A stretch of DNA of 64,000 nucleotides from the NCBI GenBank assembly GCA_028583405.1, contig CM053247.1, forward strand, positions 8,083,446 to 8,147,445. The letters are read 5' to 3'. The position numbers and the translations under genes are program-made. Below, in pieces: positions 1 to 13,240 of this stretch. Each line of letters begins with the position of its first letter. Position 1 is the first letter of the stretch. The DNA comes from Pogonophryne albipinna (taxonomy: Eukaryota > Chordata > Actinopteri > Perciformes > Artedidraconidae). The notes under the pieces were generated by a model, which ran no database searches, had not been told where the DNA came from, and saw nothing but the letters and a program-made list of their open reading frames with translations.

Positions 1-120
1 GATTGATTGATTGATTGATGGATTGATGGTTGATTGATGGATTGATTGATTGATGGATTGATTGATTGATGGATTGATTGATTGATTGATGGATTGATTG
101 ATTGATTGATTGATTGATGG
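1..120. repeat. (GATT)n/(GATG)n simple repeat in stx10-like intron
   Basis: The segment consists of tetranucleotide GATT runs interrupted at intervals by GATG. It ends just before the splice acceptor of the following syntaxin exon, so it forms the 3' part of an intron that starts outside the window. It has no coding potential. Confidence 0.9.
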
Positions 121-140
121 TTGCTGCTCTTGGTCCTCAG

Positions 141-235
141 CATGTTGGGGGACTTTGGAGACGAGATGGATCAGACGTCGTCCCGGATGGACTCGGTCCT
201 GAAGAAGCTGGAGAAGGTGTCTCACATGACCAGCA
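141..235 (+). CDS. stx10: Syntaxin-6/10 family SNARE, penultimate coding exon
   Basis: The exon follows a TCCTCAG acceptor and ends at a GTGAGT donor. It encodes MLGDFGDEMDQTSSRMDSV followed by LKKLEKVSHMTSS, the C-terminal half of a Qc-SNARE motif. The family pattern is MLEDF..E.D.TQSR.D.V.KKLAKVSHMTSDRRQWCAI. Syntaxins 6 and 10 are tail-anchored t-SNAREs of the trans-Golgi network and endosomes that take part in four-helix SNARE bundles for membrane fusion. The exon ends in phase 1 and joins in frame to the exon at 725. Tail-to-tail neighbourhood with nacc1 matches human STX10-NACC1, which is why stx10 is preferred over stx6. Upstream exons lie outside the window. Confidence 0.85.
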
Positions 236-724
236 GTGAGTCCACACACACTCTACACACTCTACACACACACTCTACACACACTCTACACACACTCTCT
301 ACACACACTCTACACACACACTCTACACACACTCTACACACACGATGATATCCCGGATAGAGTTAAAACACACTCCCAATAAGTTAATCATGATCAGTTT
401 CTATCATGGGGATAAATATCCTCATGAGTGATTTGAAGACGCTGTCTATCTCACTATTATTGAGAAACAGAGCCTGACTAAGAACGGTCTGAAACCATGT
501 TGTATTTAATCCTTTATCTTTGCAGGGGATCCTTCTGAGTTAAGACCACCTTTTAGAAAAGTCTGTTTTAGTACCACATAGTAAGCAGTTCTAAGCATAT
601 CTTATTTACCGTCAGGGCAACACTCTGAATTCCCCATCGTCCCATGCCTAATCCATTCATTATATATTATTTATTTAGTCATCATTCCCAGTGTTTGGCC
701 TTAAAGACCGTCTTTGTTCCGCAG
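236..724 (+). other. Last intron of the stx10-like gene
   Basis: The intron runs from a GTGAGT donor to a CCGCAG acceptor. Its first 110 bases are an imperfect ACACTCT/ACAC microsatellite (about 240-343). Nothing recognisable is seen in the rest. Confidence 0.8.
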
Positions 725-801
725 GTCGGAGACAGTGGTGTGCCATCGGCGTTCTGGTCACCATCATGATCGTCGTGCTCATCCTGTTCTTCGCTCTCTG
801 A
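725..801 (+). CDS. stx10: Syntaxin-6/10 family SNARE, last coding exon with transmembrane tail
   Basis: After the acceptor at 721-724 the exon completes the split Ser codon and encodes RRQWCAIGVLVTIMIVVLIL followed by FFAL and a TGA stop. RRQWCAI is the signature juxtamembrane sequence of syntaxins 6 and 10. The remaining 20 or so hydrophobic residues are the C-terminal membrane anchor. No lumenal tail follows, as usual for this family. Splice phases of the two exons agree. Confidence 0.88.
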
Positions 802-878
802 TGATGGCAGTGACCTCTGACCTCTCGGATACACTCCTCCCTGATAGGACGGACTGAAACAGGAGGAAGGATGTTTCC

Positions 879-909
<31 letters not shown>

Positions 910-1677
910 CTCTCCTCCCACTGAGGGGAAACTGATGACCTGCAGAGAGAAGTGACGATACCATCCTCCTCCTCTGTGCTTACAGTGATTCTAGTGAAAG
1001 GGAAACAACTTGAGCTGGGGGTTTAACGCCCCGGTGTTATTTCACATCGGTGCATTTTGGTTAGATTTGAAAATAACGGTACAAGAAGCTGCTGCTGCTG
1101 CCAGGTCAAAATGAAAAACCTGTTTAGCAAATCGAGATATTTTTACGTCAAGTTTTGAAATGAAGTCCGTGTCCTATAGCAGTCGAATTAGTTTGGTTGA
1201 TAAATTAGTGAACATCTTGGGCGGTAGGAAACGGCACTTACACACTTCAGTTCGAGTTCCTTTTATTTGTGAAAACTACAAAAAAGTGTCTTGTGTTTAT
1301 CGTCATTATTACATTTTTAATGATGCTGAACTTTAAAGAGCCACAAACATATTTGTTCTGAGCCAAACGTTCCAAAAGGTTTTCCTTTCAGTGGAAGGAG
1401 AGGCAGATTTTCCAGTAAAGAAAAACAAATGTCTCTTTTGTGAAATATTAATTTGGCGAATCCTGATTAAAAAGTATTTTTAAGACGGTGATAAATAACT
1501 GTTAAATCAATTAAGACGCCGTTCTTCGTGCAGACAGGAGCAGCGTGGGAGGGTTAGGGGTTTTTCAGTGTTGCCTTAAATATATTTTTATATATCGTGA
1601 AATGTGCAGTATGTTTATGCCTACGTGTGAATCAAGTCCTAGTCATCATGCTGAAAAGAAGTGACAGTGAAATGAGC

Positions 1678-1728
1678 TGCTGTCTGCTGGACTGGAAGAA
1701 GGACACCATGCCAGTCCAGCAGACAGCA
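1678..1728. other. Inverted repeat / hairpin, 18-bp perfect arms
   Basis: The left arm 1,678-1,695 (TGCTGTCTGCTGGACTGG) is the exact reverse complement of the right arm 1,711-1,728. The 15-base spacer begins AAGAAGG. In RNA it would fold as a stable stem-loop. It lies in the likely 3' UTR of the stx10-like gene. Confidence 0.85.
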
Positions 1729-2048
1729 TCCTTCTTTTAACTGATCAGCGTATTTCAGTGAGTCAGCTCTGAAGTCAAAACAAAAGCATGTCGACTCATA
1801 GTAGCTCGAGGCAGTTCCTCCTTGACACCAGACGCTCGTGCTTTCTCTCACACTTTCTCAGCGGACTGCAACGTTGTATTTCCTTTCCTGAAGGTGATGG
1901 TCTTGCAGCACTCGATTGGCCGAGGCTTTGTTCCTCTCAACCTTGTCTGGGAGCGAATGGGTTTGCTGTGTTTGATTGAAAAGCTTCAAGGAGAGGAGGA
2001 ACAGTTGCTGGGCAGGAAGCCTCGCAGGCGGCTCAGTTTTAGGCTCGC

Positions 2049-2063
2049 AGCGCCCTCTGCTGG
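2049..2063 (-). promoter_or_regulatory. CTCF-like core motif
   Basis: The reverse strand reads CCAGCAGAGGGCGCT, which fits the CCASYAGRGGGCRSY-type core of vertebrate CTCF sites. A single core match can arise by chance, so occupancy is unproven. Confidence 0.4.
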
Positions 2064-2879
2064 ACGCTGAAGGTCATGGTGGTTCTTTGTGTCATGTCAG
2101 GTTACTCTACCCACGCAAGGGTGTGTTGCAGTGCTGTACAATGCTTTGTAAATGCACATTACTCCTGTACAAAGGCTTTATGCAGACATGTATTTTAAAT
2201 CCCGCTTGATTTGTCTTTTTACTTGTGTTTTTTTGCCTTAAATGAAATGATCAAATAAGACATTTAATGACATCTCCATTGCTTTTGTTTGACCAAAGCA
2301 GTCGGAGGTCAGATGGCCGTGCGTTTAATGCTAAGGTCGTCTAATCTTCATGTGTGCTTTTAATGTGCTTTTACATATTCATGCTCTCACTCTTTAAATG
2401 CTTCAGTGGGGAAATGTCTGCAGCATAAACGAACCTGATGTGGTTTCTGTTCACTCAGACCTCTGCACAGAGAGAGCAGCTACTGGACTCTCATAATGGA
2501 AGGATTTATATTGTATTTCCTTAATGTTCAGGCTCTCTGTTTGCATTTGACTACATCTATATAAACTGTTTCATCACGTCTCAGTGTTTTCTTCTGTTTC
2601 CACATCTGGGTCTAAAAGATTAATCAGAGGATTCATCCAAAAACGAACTACAGATTGATTGCATCATGGCCGTGAACATTGTGACAAATCTTCAATTATT
2701 TAGCAAATCTCATGAATACGTTTAGCTGAGTTTTTAAATAGTTTCAGGCTTTGTTTACCAGCCACAAATAGAGCAGATCAAACTAACATGTCTCCAGTTA
2801 AAAGTCATTTTCTGACATTTTTAAACATTAAAATCCTTGTGTTTTCATCAGATTTAAATAGGATCTTAACACTTTAAGG

Positions 2880-3288
2880 CAGGGGTGTCAAACTCAAGGC
2901 CCGGGGGCCAAATCCGGCCCGCCACCTCATTGTATGTGGCCCACAAGAGCTTGCAAAGAATATAATAAGTTTATTATAAGGTTACGTGCCGCTTTACAGG
3001 AGCACGTTGCCCATAAACTACATGTCCCACAATGCATCTCGTTTTGTGAGAAGCACACTGAAGAGACTTGAAATAATTACTTTCAATTATTTGCCCTAGA
3101 CTTCTGCTTTCAGACGTAGTTAAGTTATTACCCTATCAATCCAATGCAGAGGAAATATTGTTAAATAATACATTATATTATATATATTTATCTATGCATA
3201 TTTATATAGTCTTAAAGTTACCACCGGCCCTTTGAGTGCAACCATAATTCTAATGTGGCCCGCGATGAAATTTAGTTTGACACCCCTG
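2880..3288. mobile_element. Non-autonomous hAT element with 8-bp target duplication
   Basis: The ends CAGGGGTGTCAAACT and AGTTTGACACCCCTG are perfect inverted repeats. The flanks carry an identical 8-bp direct repeat CTTTAAGG at 2,872-2,879 and 3,289-3,296. TIR sequence, 8-bp duplication and the 409-bp length with no reading frame identify a hAT MITE. Confidence 0.93.
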
Positions 3289-3296
3289 CTTTAAGG

Positions 3297-3606
3297 CGTA
3301 CCTTTCAAAAGAACGTAATCACCACCTGATATCTGGCTTCTTTCCAAATCTTAATAAAAAAATCATGTTTTTGCAAATGATGTTAATTTAAAGTGAAACA
3401 ACCCTTGTTGATATTACAGATGCATTAGGCAAACTGACCGCCGACTGGTTGCAGAACTTATATTGTGACTAAACATCTAATTTTATTAAAGTTTAAATGA
3501 TCTATTAATTTTACTTGTTTAACTGCAAATCAGATTTAGGCTCAAAAGTTTCTTTCACCTGTAAAATGACTTTGAACGACCTCCAAGAGAAGGAAGACCT
3601 CAATAT
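3297..3606. other. AT-rich spacer before the 57-bp array
   Basis: About 300 bases of unique-looking AT-rich sequence separate the hAT element from the minisatellite. An AATAAA occurs at about 3,352 on the + strand, but nothing ties it to a transcript. Confidence 0.5.
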
Positions 3607-6600
3607 CTACATACTGATATCCACCTGAACATCAGCAGGAGGGGACTCTTTAAAGTAGAGACACTACATACTGATATACACCTGAACATCAGCAGGAGAG
3701 GACTCTTTAAAGTAGAGACACTACGTACTGATATCCACCTGAACATCAGCAGGAGAGGACTCTTTAAAGTAGAGACACTACATACTGATATACACCTGAA
3801 CATCAGCAGGAGAGGACTCTTTAAAGTAGAGACACTACATACTGATATACACCTGAACATCAGCAGGAGAGGACTCTTTAAAGTAGAGACACTACATACT
3901 GATATACACCTGAACATCAGCAGGAGAGGACTCTTTAAAGCAGAGACACTACATACTGATATACACCTGAACATCAGCAGGAGAGGACTCTTTAAAGTAG
4001 AGACACTACATACTGATATACACCTGAACATCAGCAGGAGAGGACTCTTTAAAGTAGAGACACTACATACTGATATACACCTGAACATCAGCAGGAGAGG
4101 ACTCTTTAAAGCAGAGACACTACATACTGATATACACCTGAACATCAGCAGGAGAGGACTCTTTAAAGTAGAGACACTACATACTGATATACACCTGAAC
4201 ATCAGCAGGAGAGGACTCTTTAAAGTAGAGACACTACATACTGATATACACCTGAACATCAGCAGGAGAGGACTCTTTAAAGTAGAGACACTACATACTG
4301 ATATACACCTGAACATCAGCAGGAGAGGACTCTTTAAAGTAGAGACACTACATACTGATATACACCTGAACATCAGCAGGAGAGGACTCTTTAAAGTAGA
4401 GACATTACATACTGATATACACCTGAACATCAGCAGGAGAGGACTCTTTAAAGTAGAGACACTACATACTGATATACACCTGAACATCAGCAGGAGAGGA
4501 CTCTTTAAAGTAGAGACACTACATACTGATATACACCTGAACATCAGCAGGAGAGGACTCTTTAAAGTAGAGACACTACATACTGATATACACCTGAACA
4601 TCAGCAGGAGAGGACTCTTTAAAGTAGAGACACTACATACTGATATACACCTGAACATCAGCAGGAGAGGACTCTTTAAAGTAGAGACACTACATACTGA
4701 TATACACCTGAACATCAGCAGGAGAGGACTCTTTAAAGTAGAGACACTACATACTGATATACACCTGAACATCAGCAGGAGAGGACTCTTTAAAGCAGAG
4801 ACACTACATACTGATATACACCTGAACATCAGCAGGAGAGGACTCTTTAAAGTAGAGACACTACATACTGATATACACCTGAACATCAGCAGGAGAGGAC
4901 TCTTTAAAGTAGAGACACTACATACTGATATACACCTGAACATCAGCAGGAGAGGACTCTTTAAAGTAGAGACACTACATACTGATATACACCTGAACAT
5001 CAGCAGGAGAGGACTCTTTAAAGTAGAGACACTACATACTGATATACACCTGAACATCAGCAGGAGAGGACTCTTTAAAGTAGAGACACTACATACTGAT
5101 ATACACCTGAACATCAGCAGGAGAGGACTCTTTAAAGCAGAGACACTACATACTGATATACACCTGAACATCAGCAGGAGAGGACTCTTTAAAGCAGAGA
5201 CACTACATACTGATATACACCTGAACATCAGCAGGAGAGGACTCTTTAAAGTAGAGACACTACATACTGATATACACCTGAACATCAGCAGGAGAGGACT
5301 CTTTAAAGTAGAGACACTACATACTGATATACACCTGAACATCAGCAGGAGAGGACTCTTTAAAGTAGAGACACTACATACTGATATACACCTGAACATC
5401 AGCAGGAGAGAACTCTTTAAAGTAGAGTCACTAGATACTGATATACACCTGCACATCAGCAGGAGAGGACTCTTTAAAGTAGAGACACTACATACTGATA
5501 TACACCTGAACATCAGCAGGAGAGCACTCTTTAAAGTAGAGTCACTACATACTGATATACACCTGAACATCAGCAGGAGAGAACTCTTTAAAGTAGAGAC
5601 ACTACATACTGATATACACCTGAACATCAGCAGGAGAGGACTCTTTAAAGTAGAGACACTACATACTGATATACACCTGAACATCAGCAGGAGAGGACTC
5701 TTTAAAGTAGAGACACTACATACTGATATACACCTGAACATCAGCAGGAGAGGACTCTTTAAAGTAGAGACTACTACATACTGATATACACCTGAACATC
5801 AGCAGGAGAGGACTCTTTAAAGTAGAGACACTACATACTGATATACACCTGAACATCAGCAGGAGAGGACTCTTTAAAGTAGAGACACTACATACTGATA
5901 TACACCTGAACATCAGCAGGAGAGGACTCTTTAAAGTAGAGACACTACATACTGATATACACCTGAACATCAGCAGGAGAGGACTCTTTAAAGTAGAGAC
6001 ACTACATACTGATATACACCTGAACATCAGCAGGAGAGGACTCTTTAAAGTAGAGACACTACATACTGATATACACCTGAACATCAGCAGAGAGGACTCT
6101 TTAAAGTAGAGACACTACATACTGATATACACCTGAACATCAGCAGGAGAGGACTCTTTAAAGTAGAGACACTACATACTGATATACACCTGAACATCAG
6201 CAGGAGAGGACTCTTTAAAGTAGAGACACTACATACTGATATACACCTGAACATCAGCAGGAGAGGACTCTTTAAAGTAGAGACACTACATACTGATATA
6301 CACCTGAACATCAGCAGGAGAGGACTCTTTAAAGTAGAGACACTAATACTGATATACACCTGAACTCAGCAGGAGAGGACTCTTTAAAGTAGAGACACTA
6401 CATACTGATATGAACCTGAACATCAGCAGGAGAGGACTCTTTAAAGTAGAGACACTACATACTGATATGAACCTGAACATCAGCAGGAGAGGACTCTTTA
6501 AAGTAGAGACACTACATACTGATATACACCTGAACATCAGCAGGAGAGGACTCTTTAAAGTAGAGACACTACATACTGATATACACCTGAACATCAGCAG

Positions 6601-9600
6601 GAGAGGGACTCTTTAAAGTAGAGACACTACATACTGATATACACCTGAACATCAGCAGGAGAGGACTCTTTAAAGTAGAGACACTACATACTGATATACA
6701 CCTGAAACATCAGCAGGAGAGGACTCTTTAAAGTAGAGACTACTACATACTGATATACACCTGAACATCAGCAGGAGAGGACTCTTTAAAGTAGAGACAC
6801 TACATACTGATATACACCTGAACATCAGCAGGAGAGGACTCTTTAAAGTAGAGACACTACATACTGATATACACCTGAACATCAGCAGGAGAGGACTCTT
6901 TAAAGTAGAGACACTACATACTGATATACACCTGAACATCAGCAGGAGAGGACTCTTTAAAGTAGAGACACTACATACTGATATACACCTGAACATCAGC
7001 AGGAGAGGACTCTTTAAAGTAGAGACACTACATACTGATATACACCTGAACATCAGCAGGAGAGGACTCTTTAAAGTAGAGACACTACATACTGATATAC
7101 ACCTGAACATCAGCAGGAGAGGACTCTTTAAAGTAGAGACACTACATACTGATATACACCTGAACATCAGCAGGAGAGGACTCTTTAAAGTAGAGACACT
7201 ACATACTGATATAACCTGAACATCAGCAGGAGAGGACTCTTTAAAGTAGAGACACTACATACTGATATACACCTGAACATCAGCAGGAGAGGACTCTTTA
7301 AAGTAGAGACACTACATACTGATATACACCTGAACATCAGCAGGAGAGGACTCTTTAAAGTAGAGACACTACATACTGATATACACCTGAACATCAGCAG
7401 GAGAGGACTCTTTAAAGTAGAGACACTACATACTGATATACACCTGAACATCAGCAGGAGAGGACTCTTTAAAGTAGAGACACTACATACTGATATACAC
7501 CTGAACATCAGCAGGAGAGGACTCTTTAAAGTAGAGACACTACATACTGATATACACCTGAACATCAGCAGGAGAGACTCTTTAAAGTAGAGACACTACA
7601 TACTGATATACACCTGAACATCAGCAGGAGGAGGACTCTTTAAAGTAGAGACACTACATACTGATATACACCTGAACATCAGCAGGAGAGGACTCTTTAA
7701 AGTAGAGACACTACATACTGATATACACCTGAACATCAGCAGGAGAGGACTCTTTAAAGTAGAGACACTACATACTGATATACACCTGAGAACATCAGCA
7801 GGAGAGGACTCTTTAAAGTAGAGACACTACATACTGATATACACCTGAACATCAGCAGGAGAGGAACTCTTTAAAGTAGAGACACTACATACTGATATAC
7901 ACCTGAACATCAGCAGGAGAGGACTCTTTAAAGTAGAGACACTACATACTGATATACACCTGAACATCAGCAGGAGAGGACTCTTTAAAGTAGAGACACT
8001 ACATACTGATATACACCTGAACATCAGCAGGAGAGGACTCTTTAAAGTAGAGACACTACATACTGATATACACCTGAACATCAGCAGGAGAGGACTCTTT
8101 AAAGTAGAGACACTACATACTGATATACACCTGAACATCAGCAGGAGAGGACTCTTTAAAGTAGAGACACTACATACTGATATACACCTGAACATCAGCA
8201 GGAGAGGACTCTTTAAAGTAGAGACACTACATACTGATATACACCTGAACATCAGCAGGAGAGGACTCTTTAAAGTAGAGACACTACATACTGATATACA
8301 CCTGAACATCAGCAGGAGAGGACTCTTAAAGTAGAGACACTACATACTGATATACACCTGAACATCAGCAGGAGAGGACTCTTTAAAGTAGAGACACTAC
8401 ATACTGATATACACCTGAACATCAGCAGGAGAGGACTCTTTAAAGTAGAGACACTACATACTGATATACACCTGAACATCAGCAGGAGAGGACTCTTTAA
8501 AGTAGAGACACTACATACTGATATACACCTGAACATCAGCAGGAGAGGACTCTTTAAAGTAGAGACACTACATACTGATATACACCTGAACATCAGCAGG
8601 AGAGGACTCTTTAAAGTAGAGACACTACATACTGATATGAACCTGAACATCAGCAGGAGAGGACTCTTTAAAGTAGAGACACTACATACTGATATACACC
8701 TGAACATCAGCAGGAGAGGACTCTTTAAAGTAGAGACACTACATACTGATATACACCTGAACATCAGCAGGAGAGGACTCTTTAAAGTAGAGACACTATA
8801 CTGATATACACCTGAAACTCAGCAGGAGAGGACTCTTTAAAGTAGAGACACTACATACTGATATGAACCTGAACATCAGCAGGAGAGGACTCTTTAAAGT
8901 AGAGACACTACATACTGATATGAACCTGAACATCAGCAGGAGAGGACTCTTTAAAGTAGAGACACTACATACTGATATACACCTGAACATCAGCAGGAGA
9001 GCACTCTTTAAAGTAGAGACACTACATACTGATATACACCTGAACATCAGCAGGAGGGGACTCTTTAAAGTAGAGACACTACATACTGATATACACCTGA
9101 ACATCAGCAGGAGAGGACTCTTTAAAGTAGAGACACTACATACTGATATACACCTGAACATCAGCAGGAGAGGACTCTTTAAAGTAGAGATCACTACATA
9201 CTGATATACACCTGAACATCAGCAGGAGAGGACTCTTTAAAGTAGAGACACTACATACTGATATACACCTGAACATCAGCAGGAGAGGACTCTTTAAAGT
9301 AGAGACACTACATACTGATATACACCTGAACATCAGCAGGAGAGGACTCTTAAAGTAGAGACACTACATACTGATATACACCTGAACATCAGCAGGAGAG
9401 GACTCTTTAAAGTAGAGACACTACATACTGAATATACACCTGAACATCAGCAGGAGAGGACTCTTTAAAGTAGAGACACTACATACTGATATACACCTGA
9501 ACATCAGCAGGAGAGGACTCTTTAAAGTAGAGACACTACATACTGCTATACACCTGAACATCAGCAGGAGAGGACTCTTTAAAGTAGAGACACTACATAC

Positions 9601-12600
9601 TGATATACACCTGAACATCAGCAGGAGAGGACTCTTTAAAGTAGAGACACTACATACTGATATACACCTGAACATCAGCAGGAGAGCACTCTTTAAAGTA
9701 GAAACACTACATACTGATATACACCTGAACATCAGCAGGAGAGGACTCTTTAAAGTAGAGACACTACATACTGATATACACCTGAACATCAGCAGGAGAG
9801 GACTCTTTAAAGTAGAGACACTACATACTAATATACACCTGAACATCAGCAGGAGAGGACTCTTTAAAGTAGAGACACTACATACTGATATACACCTGAA
9901 CATCAGCAGGAGAGGACTCTTTAAAGTAGAGACACTACATACTGCTATACACCTGAACATCAGCAGGAGAGGGACTCTTTAAAGTAGAGACACTACATAC
10001 TGATATACACCTGAACATCAGCAGGAGAGGACTCTTTAAAGTAGAGACACTACATACTGATATACACCTGAACATCAGCAGGAGAGCACTCTTTAAAGTA
10101 GAGAACACTACATACTGATATACACCTGAACATCAGCAGGAGAGGACTCTTTAAAGTAGAGACACTACATACTGCTATACACCTGAACATCAGCAGGAGA
10201 GGACTCTTTAAAGTAGAGACACTACATACTGATATACACCTGAACATCAGCAGGAGAGGACTCTTTAAAGTAGAGACACTACATACTGATATACACCTGA
10301 ACATCAGCAGGAGAGCACTCTTTAAAGTAGAAACACTACATACTGATATACACCTGAACATCAGCAGGAGAGGACTCTTTAAAGTAGAGACACTACATAC
10401 TGATATACACCTGAACATCAGCAGGAGAGGACTCTTTAAAGTAGAGACACTACATACTGATATACACCTGAACATCAGCAGGAGAGGACTCTTTAAAGTA
10501 GAGACACTACATACTGATATACACCTGAACATCAGCAGGAGAGGACTCTTTAAAGTAGAGACACTACATACTGATATACACCTGAACATCAGCAGGAGAG
10601 CACTCTTTAAAGTAGAAACACTACATACTGATATACACCTGAACATCAGCAGGAGAGGACTCTTTAAAGTAGAGACACTACATACTGATATACACCTGAA
10701 CATCAGCAGGAGAGGACTCATTAAAGTAGAGACACTACATACTGATATACACCTGAACATCAGCAGGAGAGGACTCTTTAAAGTAGAGACACTACATACT
10801 GATATACACCTGAACATCAGCAGGAGAGGACTCTTTAAAGTAGAGACACTACATACTGATATACACCTGAACATCAGCAGGAGAGGACTCTCTAAAGTAG
10901 AGACACTACATACTGATATACACCTGAACATCAGCAGGAGAGGACTCTTTAAAGTAGAGACACTACATACTGATATACACCTGAACATCAGCAGGAGAGG
11001 ACTCTTTAAAGTAGAGACACTACATACTGATATGAACCTGAACATCAGCAGGAGAGGACTCTTTAAAGTAGAGACACTACATACTGATATACACCTGAAC
11101 ATCAGCAGGAGAGGACTCTTTAAAGTAGAGACACTACATACTGATATACACCTGAACATCAGCAGGAGAGGACTCTTTAAAGTAGAGACACTATACTGAT
11201 ATACACCTGAAACTCAGCAGGAGAGGACTCTTTAAAGTAGAGACACTACATACTGATATGAACCTGAACATCAGCAGGAGAGGACTCTTTAAAGTAGAGA
11301 CACTACATACTGATATGAACCTGAACATCAGCAGGAGAGGACTCTTTAAAGTAGAGACACTACATACTGATATACACCTGAACATCAGCAGGAGAGCACT
11401 CTTTAAAGTAGAGACACTACATACTGATATACACCTGAACATCAGCAGGAGGGGACTCTTTAAAGTAGAGACACTACATACTGATATACACCTGAACATC
11501 AGCAGGAGAGGACTCTTTAAAGTAGAGACACTACATACTGATATACACCTGAACATCAGCAGGAGAGGACTCTTTAAAGTAGAGATACTACATACTGATA
11601 TACACCTGAACATCAGCAGGAGAGGACTCTTTAAAGTAGAGACACTACATACTGATATACACCTGAACATCAGCAGGAGAGGACTCTTTAAAGTAGAGAC
11701 ACTACATACTGATATACACCTGAACATCAGCAGGAGAGGACTCTTTAAAGTAGAGACACTACATACTGATATACACCTGAACATCAGCAGGAGAGGACTC
11801 TTTAAAGTAGAGACACTACATACTAATATACACCTGAACATCAGCAGGAGAGGACTCTTTAAAGTAGAGACACTACATACTGATATACACCTGAACATCA
11901 GCAGGAGAGGACTCTTTAAAGTAGAGACACTACATACTGCTATACACCTGAACATCAGCAGGAGAGGACTCTTTAAAGTAGAGACACTACATACTGATAT
12001 ACACCTGAACATCAGCAGGAGAGGACTCTTTAAAGTAGAGACACTACATACTGATATACACCTGAACATCAGCAGGAGAGCACTCTTTAAAGTAGAAACA
12101 CTACATACTGATATACACCTGAACATCAGCAGGAGAGGACTCTTTAAAGTAGAGACACTACATACTGATATACACCTGAACATCAGCAGGAGAGGACTCT
12201 TTAAAGTAGAGACACTACATACTAATATACACCTGAACATCAGCAGGAGAGGACTCTTTAAAGTAGAGACACTACATACTGATATACACCTGAACATCAG
12301 CAGGAGAGGACTCTTTAAAGTAGAGACACTACATACTGCTATACACCTGAACATCAGCAGGAGAGGACTCTTTAAAGTAGAGACACTACATACTGATATA
12401 CACCTGAACATCAGCAGGAGAGGACTCTTTAAAGTAGAGACACTACATACTGATATACACCTGAACATCAGCAGGAGAGCACTCTTTAAAGTAGAAACAC
12501 TACATACTGATATACACCTGAACATCAGCAGGAGAGGACTCTTTAAAGTAGAGACACTACATACTGATATACACCTGAACATCAGCAGGAGAGGACTCTT

Positions 12601-12635
12601 TAAAGTAGAGACACTACATACTGATATACACCTGA
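3607..12635 (+). repeat. 57-bp minisatellite mega-array (~158 copies)
   Basis: The unit reads ACTGATATACACCTGAACAT, then CAGCAGGAGAGGACTCTTTA, then AAGTAGAGACACTACAT, for 57 bp. About 158 copies are arranged head to tail with few substitutions and scattered 1-2-base indels. Because 57 is a multiple of three and stops are absent in some frames, both strands give long false reading frames: MFRCISVCSVSTLKSPLLL per unit on the - strand and HLNISRRGLFKVETLHTDI on the + strand. The frames break wherever an indel falls, which argues against coding selection. The right end passes into CCTGAAAATTAGCATAATAG, a MITE-like tail. Variant units recur with about 399-bp and 2.4-kb periods. Confidence 0.97.
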
Positions 12636-12705
12636 AAATTAGCATAATAGGGCTGTTTAGATTTGAACAGTGGCTTCTCCCCTCGTTGTTTGAATTAGTT
12701 ACATA

Positions 12706-13240
12706 TTACATTACATTGCATTTAGCTGACGCTTTTATCCAAAGCGACTTACAATAAGTGCAGTTCGACCAACAGGAATAGACAACTTGAAGAAAACAGA
12801 ATCATATAAGTACATCAGGTTTCATAGAGCCAAAACATTTCAAGTGCTACTCAACTGGCTTTAGGATAAGCCAGTCCTTTATTAGTATATAAGTGCTTTG
12901 TTAATAGTTCTATCGCTCGAAGTGGAGTCGAAAGAGATGAGTTTTCAGTCTGCGCGGAAGGTGTGTAAGCTATCTGCTGTCCTGATGTCAATGGGGAGCT
13001 CATTCCACCATTTTGGAGCCAGGATAGCAAACCCACGTGTTTTTGCTGATGGGAACTTGGGTCCCCTTGGCAGCGAGGGTGCAGCGAGTCGTTTGGTTGA
13101 TGCAGAGCGGAGTGCACGTGCTGGGGTGTACGGTTTAACCATGTCCTGGATGTAGGAAGGGCCAGATCCATTCGCAGCATGGTACGCAAGTACCATTGTC
13201 TTGAAGTAGATTCTTGCAGTACATATCGCTCTGTGTTTCA
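12706..13240 (-). mobile_element. 5'-truncated L2-like LINE, 3' end
   Basis: Read on the - strand, the translation includes YFKTMVLAYHAANGSGPSYI, then QDMVKPYTPARALRSAS, and GFAILAPKWWNELPIDIR. This is the C-terminal pattern (lvYKaLhg.aPsYl.dll..YtP.R.LRS, fa..AP.lWN.LP..iR) of reverse transcriptases from fish L2/CR1-type LINEs. It ends in TAAGTCGCTTTGGATAAAAG and GCGTCAGCTAAATG, a 3' tail shared with many fish SINEs. Only the last part of the element is present, and frameshifts occur. It is a fossil insertion. Confidence 0.75.

Larger units (their letters stand above)
802..2879 (+). other. Probable stx10-like 3' UTR and downstream DNA
   Basis: AT-rich non-coding sequence follows the stop codon. 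It includes a polypurine/polypyrimidine stretch at about 865-920, an inverted repeat at 1,678-1,728 and a CTCF-like core at 2,049-2,063. No canonical AATAAA is seen at a convincing place. ATTAAA variants occur near 1,465 and 2,826, so the transcript end is not resolved. Confidence 0.5.

Noticed and set aside
3600..5741. 713-codon frame of repeated MFRCISVCSVSTLKSPLLL as a secreted or membrane repeat protein
   Set aside because: It is a product of a 57-bp (3 x 19) tandem repeat, both strands are equally open, indels break frames freely along the array, and the same unit lies in introns elsewhere.
3607..12635. CRISPR-like array
   Set aside because: There are no spacers. Units are contiguous and identical, and the context is vertebrate.
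3607..12635. Centromeric satellite
   Set aside because: The array is only 9 kb, lies between genes, and the same unit occurs in small intronic arrays.
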